From Ilyonectria destructans (taxonomy: Eukaryota > Ascomycota > Sordariomycetes > Hypocreales > Nectriaceae): DNA of 64,000 nucleotides. Positions 46,228 to 57,443 of this stretch are shown here, one piece after another (within the stretch, counting starts at the first letter, position 1; every line of letters starts with the position of its first letter). Location: the NCBI GenBank assembly GCA_020740775.1, contig JAHEWK010000004.1, positions 2,666,001 through 2,730,000 on the forward strand, read 5' to 3'. The notes under the pieces were generated by a model. That model searched no databases, was not told where the DNA came from, and saw only the letters and a program-made list of their open reading frames with translations. The position numbers and the translations under genes are program-made.

Positions 46228-46999
46228 CTACTCTCCTGAGACTTCGACAACTTTCCAAGCTTTGCCTCCAATCTCCACCACCTCATCCTTCTTGGCTCCA
46301 AGTCCATCATCCAATACCTTTTCACAGGGTAGTTCCGCGTCTCCCATCCTGATTGTTCTCTTCCATCCCTTCGCCGCCTCCCATTCCCATCGCTCTGCCG
46401 TCATAAGGTCGCCCTCACGCAGGAAACCCTGGCAGTACTGGCCCAGACGGACCACCGATCCCCGGCCGCCCGTTTCGGTCTCCATATGCAGAACAATAGA
46501 CTTCACATCCGACGTGGATGTAGGGATCGGCTCAACATCCAGCCAGACTTCCTCATACGCCGTATCCTTCCCTGTCGCAGGGTTGACCATGCTACCAGTC
46601 TCAAGTGTCGTCCCGTCTGGCTGCGGGAACATGTCGCCCTCATCAGTTGCATTCTCAGGCTCGGTGGTATGCGAGTCAATCCAATGCTCCCACTGCGAAT
46701 GCCGGATCTGGCCGCCCTTGCCGTCATCTCGCATCCACGACGACGAGGTCCCCGCAATGCCCCATTCTAGTCGGTCCACGGGAAGCGCCTCTGTTTTTGT
46801 GAGCGACTGGTCTGAGATTAACCTGTGCAGCAGAGTATTTACCTTCTTGTCCACTCCAGGCCTTCTGGTCGCCCTCCGGTCGGAAGATTCTCAGATCCAC
46901 GTAGCGACGCTGCGGGGATGTGACGACAACGGTGGATGTCGGCTCACTCGCCTCGTCCGGGAGCCACCGGATATGTTCTCTCAGCGAAATACTGCCCAT
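46228..46999 (-). CDS. HRI1: HRI1 family protein
   Basis: The protein matches the small conserved fungal HRI1 family: an N-terminus MGSISLREHIRWLPDE, then LEWGIAGTSS, then GDMFPQPDGTTLETG and YEEVW. Exon 1 starts at 46999 and exon 2 is 46228-46811. The joining intron is unusual: a GTAAAT donor gives only 31 nt (46812-46842), and a GTGGAC donor gives 43 nt (46812-46854). Both keep frame and give about 243-247 residues, near the family length. HRI1 has a beta-barrel-like fold. In yeast it is reported to interact with secretory factors and its role is unknown. The gene is intact otherwise and diverges from the repeat copy that begins 75 bases upstream. Confidence 0.85.
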
Positions 47000-47073
47000 G
47001 ATTGCAACTTGAGGATTTAAGTAAGGTGAAAGGTTGATGTTTCCTTGGTCTGGTTTGGAAGAGTCACAGTTCC

Positions 47074-47352
47074 CGGTATCGGATTGTCGATGGCCGATGA
47101 TATGCGGTTGAGTGAGGGGTCGATATGGAGTGGGGTGAAGTAGTCCAGCCACAGAACTCTAGCCTAGAATGAAATAACGTCAATCCACAGCATATCAAGC
47201 ATCAAGTATCAAGCATCAAATGTGACTTAATCTTTATTTAGATAGCTAATTTGTCAATCAACTTGCATCCAGAACAACTTCAAATCCTACTTCGTGCTAG
47301 TGTGAAGCGCCCACGTCGCGGTGAACACATAGATCAAGTAGACCAGTGGCAT
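47074..47352. repeat. duplicated segment, copy A
   Basis: About 280 bases are similar to 49264-49551 in the same orientation. Shared stretches include CGGTATCGGATTGTC, GTGAAGTAGTCCAG, CACAGCATATCAAG and GACCAGTGGCAT. On the minus strand the right part still resembles the last codons of the SNF2 helicase gene. So a 3' end fragment with its downstream region was copied here and decayed. Confidence 0.75.
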
Positions 47353-47767
47353 CATAATTGGTTCGGCAAAGGGCTACCAAATTTGACCATATCGATTCAC
47401 TTTCGTCCGGCTACGCTTGCTGTCAATATCCAATCTCGACGTATGGTTCCATACGACTCCCCGATCTTTATATGTACTCAAGAAGATTTAGAAGGTATCA
47501 AGAAGCTTCTCAGGTCTGGCAAAGCATCCATCAACGACGTTGATCCTTATGGCCTCGGTTTACTCTATGTAAGTAGGAATCGTATGAAGATACACCCAGC
47601 CTAACGGCCTCACAGTATGCTGCATACTATTGCTGGAGGGCATTCGGAAAGGATGTCGCAATCAGGACCTGCCGACTCTTACTCGACCTTGGGGTGGACT
47701 CTTTTGCATGTTGCTGCCTCATGAAACAATCTTCAGGCTGTCAGGGGGCTCAAAAGACATAGGGGAG
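47353..47767 (+). pseudogene. ankyrin-repeat fragment
   Basis: The frame gives QEDLEGIKKLLRSGKA, then DPYGLGLLY, a plausible intron (47570-47615, GTAAGT..CACAG), and YAAYYC, then ICRLLLDLG-like sequence to a TAG at about 47765. This is one or two ankyrin repeats with no start codon and no complete domain. Its left border touches the duplicated segment, so it was probably cut by the same rearrangement. Confidence 0.45.
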
Positions 47768-48010
47768 ATGACTTGATCTGGCGCTCACTTACTGATGATG
47801 ATCAGTCGGCTTTAGTCCTCTCTTTGAACTATGTTCAGGAACTCCTCAAGAAGCACATACCAGGCCAATGGGGAATAGACACTTGCGAGTCTCAGAGCGA
47901 TTCGGGGTCAGACGAGTTCGCAGATTGCAGAGATGGCCTGACACTAAGTGCTTGATCGCATCCGAGCAGACAGAAATCGAGCACATGCATAATATCCTCG
48001 AAGGTTAGGT

Positions 48011-48808
48011 CTAAATATGTGGATTTGGAGCCAAGGCCAGCAAGCTATATTGTCCGCTGTCATCATGTTGGTGAATAAACTCTATGACTACTTCAATTCC
48101 CTGTTCTGAAAGTAGGTCATTGTTGGGCATCGGACCCCCGTTGATTGGGCCATTCTTATCTCCATCCATAATGTACAGATTATCATTACGAGATTTCACA
48201 AAGCAGACGTAATGGAAATCCACCTCGCTCTCAGCGTTTTGGGGTGCCTCTGTATCTCCAAGGATTGCTACCGAATGGTACTTTGATTCAAGCTCCTTGT
48301 CGTTTTCGAGCACAGTTGCGCGGCTTGATGGGCTGAGGGAAGTACATCTCTCAAGCAAATTAAATAGATGAGACTTCGGCTCTATAATTTGTTCAAATGA
48401 TATCAGTACCGCCTATGTTCCTTCAAATCAACAAGAATAATCGCAATATGGAAACATACCTATGAAGTCTCTTGCACTTCCGTTGGCAACTGCGTGAAGG
48501 ATGCCATAGAGTCCGCACGCGTTGTTGATCGTTTGCTTGAACCACATAACATCCTCATCCTCACCCGTCTTGGTATACTCAGGCGTCAACTTGTTCTCTT
48601 CGGCCAGTCGATCCTCGTACTGAGGGGGTGTAGGGAAGACAATGACAAGCGCTAGAACCGGTCGAGGAATGGATGCGAGGAGTTCGGGTTCACTCAAAGA
48701 CCAAACATCATGGAAGCGTAAGACGTCTGAGACCCCCAACTGATGAATCAACTGATTGAAGACTTCAGGGTTAGACTCGAGCGGGAGGAAGTGCTTGTTA
48801 TAATCCAT
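48011..48808 (-). CDS. ubiquitin C-terminal hydrolase (peptidase family C12)
   Basis: Two exons (48460-48808 and 48011-48381, 78-nt intron) sum to 720 nt, giving 239 residues, the size of Yuh1/UCH-L3. The catalytic set is complete: Gln92 in KQTINNACG, Cys98, His173 in DFHYVCF, and Asp189 in MDGD. It should release ubiquitin or Rub1/Nedd8 from small C-terminal adducts in the cytosol or nucleus. The ATG at 48808 starts the family's N-terminus (LPLESNPEVFNQ). It lies between two decayed duplications but is itself intact. Confidence 0.93.
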
Positions 48809-49263
48809 GTTGGCGGTTGATCTGGTCAAGTGAAACCAAAGGCAGGTAGGTGGAAGAATGGAGAAACCGAGCCTTACCTGGAGGTGCGGGATAGCGGAAT
48901 AGCTATTACTCCGTCTTAGCGATTGGTCGTCGGGGTTACTGGGAAATTGCTATGAGCGGCAATGTACAAACCGAAACAGAAACAGAGGCTTCTGTATTAA
49001 GAAAATTGTGATTGCTACCGCTTATTAGATCGTGTGAAGACCAGTAGAAAAGGTGGAACACGGTGATAGCACAGTAGAGAACAAGGACCAGGACCCCTGC
49101 ATCGCTCGAATGAGCACGAACGGCTAGAACACCAACGACAAACCGCCTGGTACTCCGTACACAGCCGCGGGGTGTACAGGTAGGCGCCTCAGCCTAGACA
49201 AATAAACCGTAGAGCCAGGGGAAGAAAACACAGGCTGGGTCGGATTGAGGAGGATGCACTTTT

Positions 49264-49551
49264 CGGTATCGGATTGTCAATAGCCGATGATATAGTTGAG
49301 TAAGAGGTCATGAGCGTGGTGAAGTAGTCCAGCTACTGACCTGTAGCCCAGAATAAGCAATAGCACCAATGCACAGCATATCAAGTATCAAACACGACTC
49401 AATATTTGCTGAGAGCTAATCTGTAAATTAATCTCAAATTGAAACTGCCTTCTTCACCTCTATGCGTCCAAAACAAACTTTAAATCCTACGTTGTGTTAG
49501 TGTGAGTCGCCACGTCGCAGCGAATACATACATCAAGCAGACCAGTGGCAT
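49264..49551. repeat. duplicated segment, copy B (helicase 3' end)
   Basis: This is the second copy of the segment at 47074-47352. Its right part (49487-49551) overlaps the last codons of the helicase gene and the left part is its 3' flank. It is therefore likely the parent copy, since it still connects to the full gene. Confidence 0.75.
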
Positions 49552-52500
49552 CCCCGTTGGATGTACAGTCTAAAGAAACTTTCGCGATCCGGCTCTTCTT
49601 CTCCTGCAATTTTACGATATTCTGTGTCGCAATTAGGAACTTGAATTGCTGGTTGGTGTGCAATGTTACCTGCTCCACTGTCCCCTCAGTGATATACTTG
49701 ACAATTGTCACAGTTTGAGTTTGTCCCATCCTAAGAACTCTTGCAATAGCTTGTGCTTCCAAAGCTGGGTTCCAGTGCGGCTCAACAATATGAACCCGAT
49801 TAGCGTTGGTTAGAGTCAAACTAATAAGAGTCAGCTGAGACCATGGAAAAGCAGTGCTGATCATACCCAACAGCTCCTGAGTCAATCGTCATGAGAAGGG
49901 CGGATACTCTCACATCCTCGCGAAATCTTGATATTATAGCTGTTCGATCCTCAGGTTTGACCCGGCCGTCTATTCTTAACGACGATATCCCTCGTTGGGA
50001 TAACATTCTGCCCAGGATATCCAGGGTCAATCGCCACGATGAAAACACGACGCTATACACTATCAGCCAATGCTCAATGCAAGGTATAATTGTTTCTACC
50101 TCTTGGAGTTTCTGTTGCTGCATGAAACTTCGATGTTTTGGACGACGGCGGTGAGTTTGGATGAAAACCCAGGCATCCCGGCCATAGAAGACCCAGCCAA
50201 GAGAGGTGACGCCATCGGTGTTCTGTCGGAAGCTCCAAACATATTGTCATCATAAAACGATAGTTTCATTTCGCAATCTTGGGTCTGCAGGCTTGCCGAA
50301 GTGTTCAACAAAGCTCCACATTGTGGACACTCATCTATCCCATCGAAGATTTCGGTGTCTCCTTCTGTCGTGCTACAAAAGCCACAGGATTCGTTGCCGG
50401 TTATAGTTGATGCCTTTCTCTGCCTTGAGAATCTGTTCGATGGGGTTGGTGACACCCGGTCCGTATTTTCCTGTGGAATTGTGCCGTGGTTGCATAGTCG
50501 TCGAAGCTTGATGATCGTGGCAAAGAGAATCAAGGATTTGCTTTGATTCGGGTTTGTGCAAACTTGTCTGTCAAATTCCTTTTGACAGTTTTCGAGGATA
50601 TTTTGGTACTCCGCAGATTCTTCTGCGCTTTGGACGACTGGAACCATCTCGGTGACTGATGGAGGCAAGTCGAGACACTTCTCAGATCTGCGAAGGCAAA
50701 TGACGCGAAGAAGTAGCTGAAGGTTTCTAAATTGCTCGTGATCCTCAGATTCGTTCCGAATAGGATCGATAATGTGCTTTTCAAAGAGCTTAGCACCCAT
50801 CAGAGGAGTGTGCCGGAGAAATCTCATCAGAGATCTCAAATCATGCAGACTGTTCTGGATGGGTGTTCCAGTCAGACACCATCGTCTTTCCGCAGTCAAG
50901 CTTTCAACAGCCTTGAAAAGCTTGGTATTCTCGTTCCGAATGCAGTGTGCTATTATTCCATGTTAACTTTCTAATTAAAATTGAGATGGAGATTCACTCT
51001 CCCCCAGATTAGTCAACTTGCCTTCATCCAAGGTCACTCGAAGCCATGCAATGTTTTGGAGGACTTTCTTGCCTTTCCAATCAGCAGCTAGAGTATGGTA
51101 GGTTGTTAGCACGACGTCATACTCAATGAGTACGTCGGGGGTCTTTGCACGTCCATCTCCGTGAAAGAAACCGACGTCTAAAGTGTGTGACTTAAAATGC
51201 CTAGTCGGTTAGCAAAGTGTCAGCTCTTGCTCTCAAAAACGGTTGCAGGAACGGTACCTCTTGATTTCGAAATCCCAGACGTCCAATACCTCTATCATTA
51301 CATTAGTTGAGTAGACTCAACAGGAGAACGTTAACCTACGTTTTGATGGCAAGACCACTAATGTCGCGTTGGTCAGGAGAGGCGACGTCATTTCAGCTCC
51401 ATTTCTGTCCAGGCGCCCATTCATAGTGAGTTTTGCGCATGCAATCGCACCCAACATAGTCAAGGTTTTGCCCAGCCCCATGGCATCCGCAATGATCCCA
51501 CCAAGGCATGGGGAAAGATGTCGAGTAAGACTACGGTAGAGCAAATTAGCCACCAGAAATATAGCGTGCCCGTGTGCTGCACACCTTGGATCGATCAGGT
51601 TCAAAAGATCGCGATTCATGTTGTGGCAGAAACCTGAGTTTTCTCGGCTGAGGACGAACCTAATGCCCTCGATTTGATGTCTGCAACTCTCAGAGCTTAG
51701 CTCATGGCTTCCATAACATAGAATTCGATATACCTTTTTAGCTTAGTAGCGGCCAAGAGGTTATTTTTCATGTTCTCGACATTGTATTCTTCGGAATTTG
51801 TGATCGTCATCGCACTTCCCAAAGATTGAAGAACATTCTCAATCCCTCGGGAAACACGGGTAGATCTCGCATCCTCTTGTATGGGGCCTATCAGATGGTT
51901 CAAATCTGACATTATCCCATCAAAGTAAAAGTAATGAGGATTCAAGTATCTTATGCCTGCTTGGAGGAAGACAGGGTGTTGGAGATACGCGGAAGCATCA
52001 GCAAGTCGTTCTCCAACGCCTTCAGCGAGAACTTCAGGCCCCAAAATGTTAATTGTAACATCTATAATCGTTGTCTTCTTGGTCTTCTTCCTGGAGATTT
52101 TTTCTAGGCTGGCGGAGTTGATGACTGCATTGAATGAGATGTCTTGAAATTTGCTTAAGGCGCGCAAATGAGATGTGGTGAGGACATCTAACTCAGCAAA
52201 ATTGTGTTCAATGCCCTCGGCGAGCTCCAATAGGCAGTACGAGCCCCCACACTGCGCAACTTGAAAAGCATGGAAGCGAGACCAGGGTTGGGCTAAAACA
52301 TTTGCATGGTTGATGAAGCTTGCTTTTGCCTTCGTCTCAAACAACTATTCCAGCTTGTGAGAAAATCTCCGCAAATGAAGCTTGAGTCGAAGTGCAGCCA
52401 AAACACCAACAGTACTCACTGCTCCATAGCAAATTATTTCTCTGCTTGGTACCGCTTCTGCCATTGGCTCGTCAGAATCGTCGAGGTCGATATTGTCCTG

Positions 52501-52635
52501 TATTCCTTGTGGGTGTCCGCTCTTGCCATTCCCGGGACTGGCAGCAATTTGAGTCCTCCATCGGTGTGTAGGCGGCGTGCGTTTCGCAGGCGCATCGTTT
52601 TCCCTTCCCTCTCTCAGACGCTTCCCCAGCTTCAT
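49487..52635 (-). CDS. SNF2-family DNA-dependent ATPase, Rad5/HLTF-like
   Basis: Nine exons (52420-52635, 51734-52344, 51340-51680, 51258-51291, 51022-51200, 50100-50949, 49867-50052, 49670-49820, 49487-49621) sum to 2703 nt, giving 900 residues. Helicase motifs occur in order: DAMGLGKT (Walker A), the DEAH box followed by IRN, GTPIQNS, then SSWR, SRIDGR-like SLRIDGR, GLTLTNAN and the arginine finger region RVLRMGQ. Between the two lobes only CGFC and CPQCG remain where Rad5 proteins have a RING. So this copy may lack ubiquitin-ligase activity. The DEAH codon is split by a GC-AG intron (50950-51021, donor GCAAGT). It should move nucleosomes or replication-fork proteins on DNA. It is transcribed away from the NLR gene. 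Confidence 0.9.
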
Positions 52636-53013
52636 CTTGGCAAGTGAAATAAAATGCCAGTCCGGAAAGACTCATTTAGAACGAGAAAGGGGAGCAAAAT
52701 TGATGCATGTGCGGCCCTCGCACGGCCAAGGATGACAGGGCACAAGAAAATCGTTCCTCTCAACCATGAGCCCATTCAACCTTAGGGAGGCGAAGTATTT
52801 GTGGCAGTGGCGGTGTGAGACCTGCAGGGGCTATACATGAGGCTGTGCAAGCCTCGTTGTGTACCTAACAAGTAAAATGCAAATCAGGCTGCGGCTGGCT
52901 CGTCTTAATTTTCCTCCAGCCCATTCTCAACCGCCGTTCTTCCCCTCTCCTGCTCCAACACGGGTTACTACAGCGGCATTACCACTTCTTTTCATCCTCA
53001 AAGTGCCGAAAAT
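52636..53013. promoter_or_regulatory. divergent promoter of helicase and NLR
   Basis: These 378 bases separate the start codons of two divergent genes. No TATA box or clear motif stands out. The right half is pyrimidine-rich (CCTCCAGCCC, TTCCCCTCTCC), as often seen before fungal start sites. Confidence 0.4.
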
Positions 53014-56000
53014 ATGGCGGACAACACGATCAATGGCTTCAGCAGATCACTAGAGAAGTTCCGCAAGGGCCTCTCAGACGATCAAAAGCAAGAGTTCTCG
53101 TCCACGGGCCTTGAGGAAGTCAAGCTAGCAATTCAACAAATCCAGGATCAAATCGGTCCAGATAAGAAGCTACGAAACTTTACGCGCCTTAAAAAGTTCT
53201 TCGAGGGGATGAAACAGATGGAGGAGCTCGTTAAAATCTTCCTCCAAGTCCATGAGGTCGTAGCATTCATCTGGGTACGCACATGGTTCCACAGCCGCAT
53301 TCTGTTCACTAATTTATAATCAAAGGGCCCTATAAAATTCGTAATGATGGTGGGAGCGTCAAATATCAAGCTAAATGGGCGGTTGCTGACTCTCTTTTTA
53401 GATTGCCGCCACGAGGGTCGATATCCTTGAACTTGTGCTCGGAGTGTATCAAGAAATAGGTGACGTTCTCGACGGTTTGGGGAGGTATAACCGACTATTC
53501 AAGAATCACTCTGAGGCCAGAGCAATCCTCGAGACATACTTTGACGACGTGCTTCAATTCCACTCTGGAGTTCTGAAGGTATTTTCCAAGCCAGGTACGT
53601 GATTCATGACCCTGAGCCGGGGGGAACTAACATCCCAAAAGGCTGGAAGCGAATTTTCCAATATGCCTGGCCGACGTTCAAAACTCGATTTCGGCCTATC
53701 ATTGACAGCCTAAAGCGTCATCATGATTTATTATCTGATGAAAAGCTTACGGTTGTCATTGAGGAAGTCCAAGAATTGTCAGCGGATTTCAAAGATCGAC
53801 TCACTGAAATCCGCCAGGCCATTCGGGAGAAAGACACGAAGCACCAAGATTCTCTCTTCAGTCAAAAAGCGATGATCATTGCCAAAATCGACCCTCTTGA
53901 TTACGAATTGGATCAGCAAACGGCGTCAAGGCAGCGATACGAGTCAAATTCCGGCGATTGGATCCTGGAGGACCCCAAATTTAGAAGTTGGGCTCATGGA
54001 GATACCTCACTTGATAACGTCCTTTTTCTACACGGCATGCCCGGCTCAGGCAAAACCACCCTTGCTTCACGAGTCATTGACCACTTGAGGTCCAAGACCC
54101 TCGAACGAGATGGGCTCATAGCTTTTTTCTACTTCAAGCACAAAGTCCGAGAAGGCACCCGTCGGACTAGTGGTGAAATGTTCCGCGCTGTTTTAGCCCA
54201 GTTGCTCACTCAAGATGATGCACTGCTAGAGTACATGCACCAGCAGTGTGCAGAAAAGAGCAAGTCTGAAGTCCTGTTGGACTCGTTCCTGAAGGACTGC
54301 ACAAAACACTGCCTGATGAACCAAAAGCGGGTCTGGATAGTTCTTGATGGTCTCGATGAGTGTGATGAGGAATACGAAACTAATAAGGTGGAATCTCAGC
54401 GAGTAATCAAATGGCTTCGGGAAGAAGCGCTTTGTGAAGGGGGTATCATACGGCTCCTCGTATCTGGACAGCGAGACGGACGTATCGAGGCTATGTTGTC
54501 AACATACCCCGAGATTGGTCTAGATCCCAACGTGTCTCACGCTTCTGATATTGAGTGCTACACCAGATCTAGGGCCTTATTGATCAGAGAACGGTTCTCT
54601 TTGGACTCGAAAGAAGAGGCCGATATCATCGAGAAGGTTGCCTCAGCTTCGAAAGGTATTCTTACTCATTAAATCACATCCCTGTCCAGATTTTTATTAA
54701 TAGTCTGCTCAGGAATGTTCCTCTATGCAAAGGTTGTCCTGGACAACCTTCTTTCTCAAGAATCGCCCGCAGATCTCGATGATGAGCTCACGCAAAACAA
54801 CTTTCCACAAGGACTAGATGCAGCGTACTCAACCCGTTTGGCGTCATTGATTTATGGATCTAACCAGAAATTATAGATACGAACGAGTAGTGATACGAGT
54901 CCTCGATCGACCCTCAGCGGCAAGAAGGAAATCCGCAGCGGGCATCTTAGGGTGGCTTATCTGTTCAGCAAGACCTCTGCGATGGAGAGAGGTCCAATCC
55001 AGGTTTTGCATTAACCTAGAGAAAGCAACATGCAACTTCAGGAACAGACGAGTGGATAATTGCAAGATCATCTGCGGGTCTCTGGTAGAGACAGATCCTT
55101 GTGAGTATCATGGGAATTCGGTTACAGAGCAAAACATCAGTCTAGTCCACAACACAGCGGGGAGGTAAAGGCACACAGACAAACGTTGATGCCAAAGACA
55201 TCATCGACTAATTCCATCATAGATACCTCCTACATACCCGCCGCGTTAACCTTTTTGAGGAACACGCAAAAATGGCCATCTACTGTTCTCAGTATCTTGC
55301 GTCTCATCCTTTCGCCGAGGGACTTTGTGCGGACGATATCGAGGAATCTGCCTTGACTGGTTACTACGGGCTTCTTGATTACGCTCTCGCATTTTTTCAA
55401 CACCACACCGACTTTATTCTTACTTTCAATTCTGACTCAAACATTGACCTCCGGCAAAATGTCATCCAATCAGTGGATCGTCTCCTACCTTGCAGCTCAT
55501 ATGAACCAGATGAGGAAAGCAATCTCACGGCGAAAAATGTAGCCATCCAGTTGAGAATAGCAGAATGGCTGAGCTTTAGAGGTGACTCCTCTAGCATTCA
55601 AATGCGAACTGCTGCCATCCGAAGAGTGATCGAATCCATCGATTATTCTGCATTAAATGATGGAACACGAAGAGCTTTCTTGGATCTCAACGGCCTCGAG
55701 AGATTTAAGTGTCCAAGAATACGGTGCTTGAAGTTCGCCTCCGGTTTTCAAAATCAGCAAGAGCGAAACTTGCATTTACTTGAGCACGACAGACCTTTCA
55801 AATGCTCTACTGAGGGATGTTATGCTCGTGTCACAGGCTTCTCTTCAAAATGCGATATGGATAACCATTCACGGCGCCTTCACGCTCATGCAGCAGATTC
55901 GGCACTTTTCTCCAAGCCAAGACGAAAGGAAATGTCAGGTATTCATTCGGCGGCTTCCCAAGGCGATCTAGAAAGTGTCAAGACTCTTCATAAACAGGGT

Positions 56001-57443
56001 GCTTCTTTGATTGCAGCTGTATCATCCGGAAGTTCAAAAACTCCGCTCGTGCTGGCGGTTAGAAATGGCCATTATCATATCTGCGAGTACCTCTTACAAC
56101 AAGGGGTAGATCCGCATACCAGGGGTTTCAAAAAGATTTCACCGATCGGTGAAGCAAGTAAGCAGCAAGATCAAGAACTCCTCCGTCTGCTCTTCAGCTT
56201 CGGGTCCAAGATCGAGAAGAATTCCCCGAGACGTGTTGCGCTAGCCATTGCAATTGGATCTAATGAAATTCTAGAAGATTTATTAGCAAATTCATCGCCT
56301 CAGCAAATCAAATTGAATTTATATGAAATTTTGGAGGATCTCATGTTATTGAGCGCGGTGGGAGGAGAGCATCGACCTGACTCAGCCCTGATGCTTCAAA
56401 CGGCCGTCCGCCTTCAACATCGGGTAGTCGCTCATGCTTTCCCAAGTTTGTACGAACCAGACGGGACGACTCCAAGACCTTATCTTCACAAGCGAAACGA
56501 TGACCTCGCATTCAAAAGGCTGTCTGACATTCTTTGCGAAATGTACTCGGAACGGGGTACGCTTCTCTACGTAGCTTTCGGTTTTAGAGGGTGGGCCACA
56601 GCAGAGTGTCTCTTGGACTTGATGAGTCCTGAACAGCTGAGCATTGTCAATCTTTCGATAAAATTTACCCCTTTGCATCGCTTAGTATTAACACACGCTC
56701 CCACTGTCTTCGATAGGAGCTGCACTCGAAACCTGGCCCAACGGATCATTCTATCAGATGGTGGGGTTTCCGCCAATATGAGAGCCGTGAATGGCAACCT
56801 GCCGCTTCATTTGGCGGCAAGTACATCTTCAGAGATTTTTGATCTCCTCATACAACACACGAACGATTTACAGGAACGGAATGCAGCGGGTGAAACAGTC
56901 TTGGAAATTGCCGTGAAGCGCAACCACGTTCATCCTCTAAGGCAAATTTTGCAGAGTGACCGCGTTCACATAGGGACGAGAGATATGAAGACTCTGATAG
57001 AACTAGCCGAAGAATCTCTCAGTCCCGAGGCTAGAAGAGATATGCTGAAACTCTTAAGTCCCGATAGAGTCAGTTCTCCGGACATCATACCATCAACAAC
57101 GGACGCAACATACAATGAGCTCCTCTGTTTATTCAACGAGCTACGGAATTCCAGCGCCGCGGAGCCTTTTCTCTTTCCCGTCAGCACGAATGACATCGCT
57201 GACTACTACGACGTCATCAAAGAACCCATGGACTTTACCACGGTGGAGAAAAAACTCGAGACACGCCAATATGCCGGCTTTGAGGATTTTGTGAAAGATT
57301 TCAACCTCATGTTCGACAACTGCCGCAAGTACCACCATGAGAGCTCCCCCTACGCCAGGATGGCAAAGAGGCTCGAACAGTTCATGCGGCATCAGATCAG
57401 GTCCAATCCTAAGTGGCAGAAAGCGATGGGGGACACTTCATGA
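53014..57443 (+). CDS. NLR: DUF7708-like - NACHT - C2H2-like fingers - ankyrins - bromodomain
   Basis: Seven exons (53014-53274, 53326-53349, 53402-53594, 53642-54655, 54713-54824, 54877-55164, 55223-57443) sum to 4113 nt, giving 1370 residues. A 24-nt exon encodes GPIKFVMM and completes the DUF7708-like N-terminus. The NACHT P-loop GMPGSGKTT is near 291 and the Walker B IVLDGLDECDE near 392. GILGWLICSARPL marks the following helical region. Two C2H2-like fingers lie at about 790-855, then ankyrin repeats (about 870-1240). A bromodomain (about 1259-1360) with DYYDVIKEPMDF and FDNCRKYH closes the protein. Family knowledge: such STAND proteins sense non-self or damage and trigger incompatibility or cell death. 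A bromodomain tail suggests chromatin or acetyl-lysine linkage, which is an inference. The spliced frame is intact. Confidence 0.9.

Noticed and set aside
53595..53641. Frame breaks in the NLR gene as evidence of a pseudogene
   Set aside because: Every break resolves as a 47-58 nt intron with proper sites that restores conserved family sequence, so the gene appears intact.
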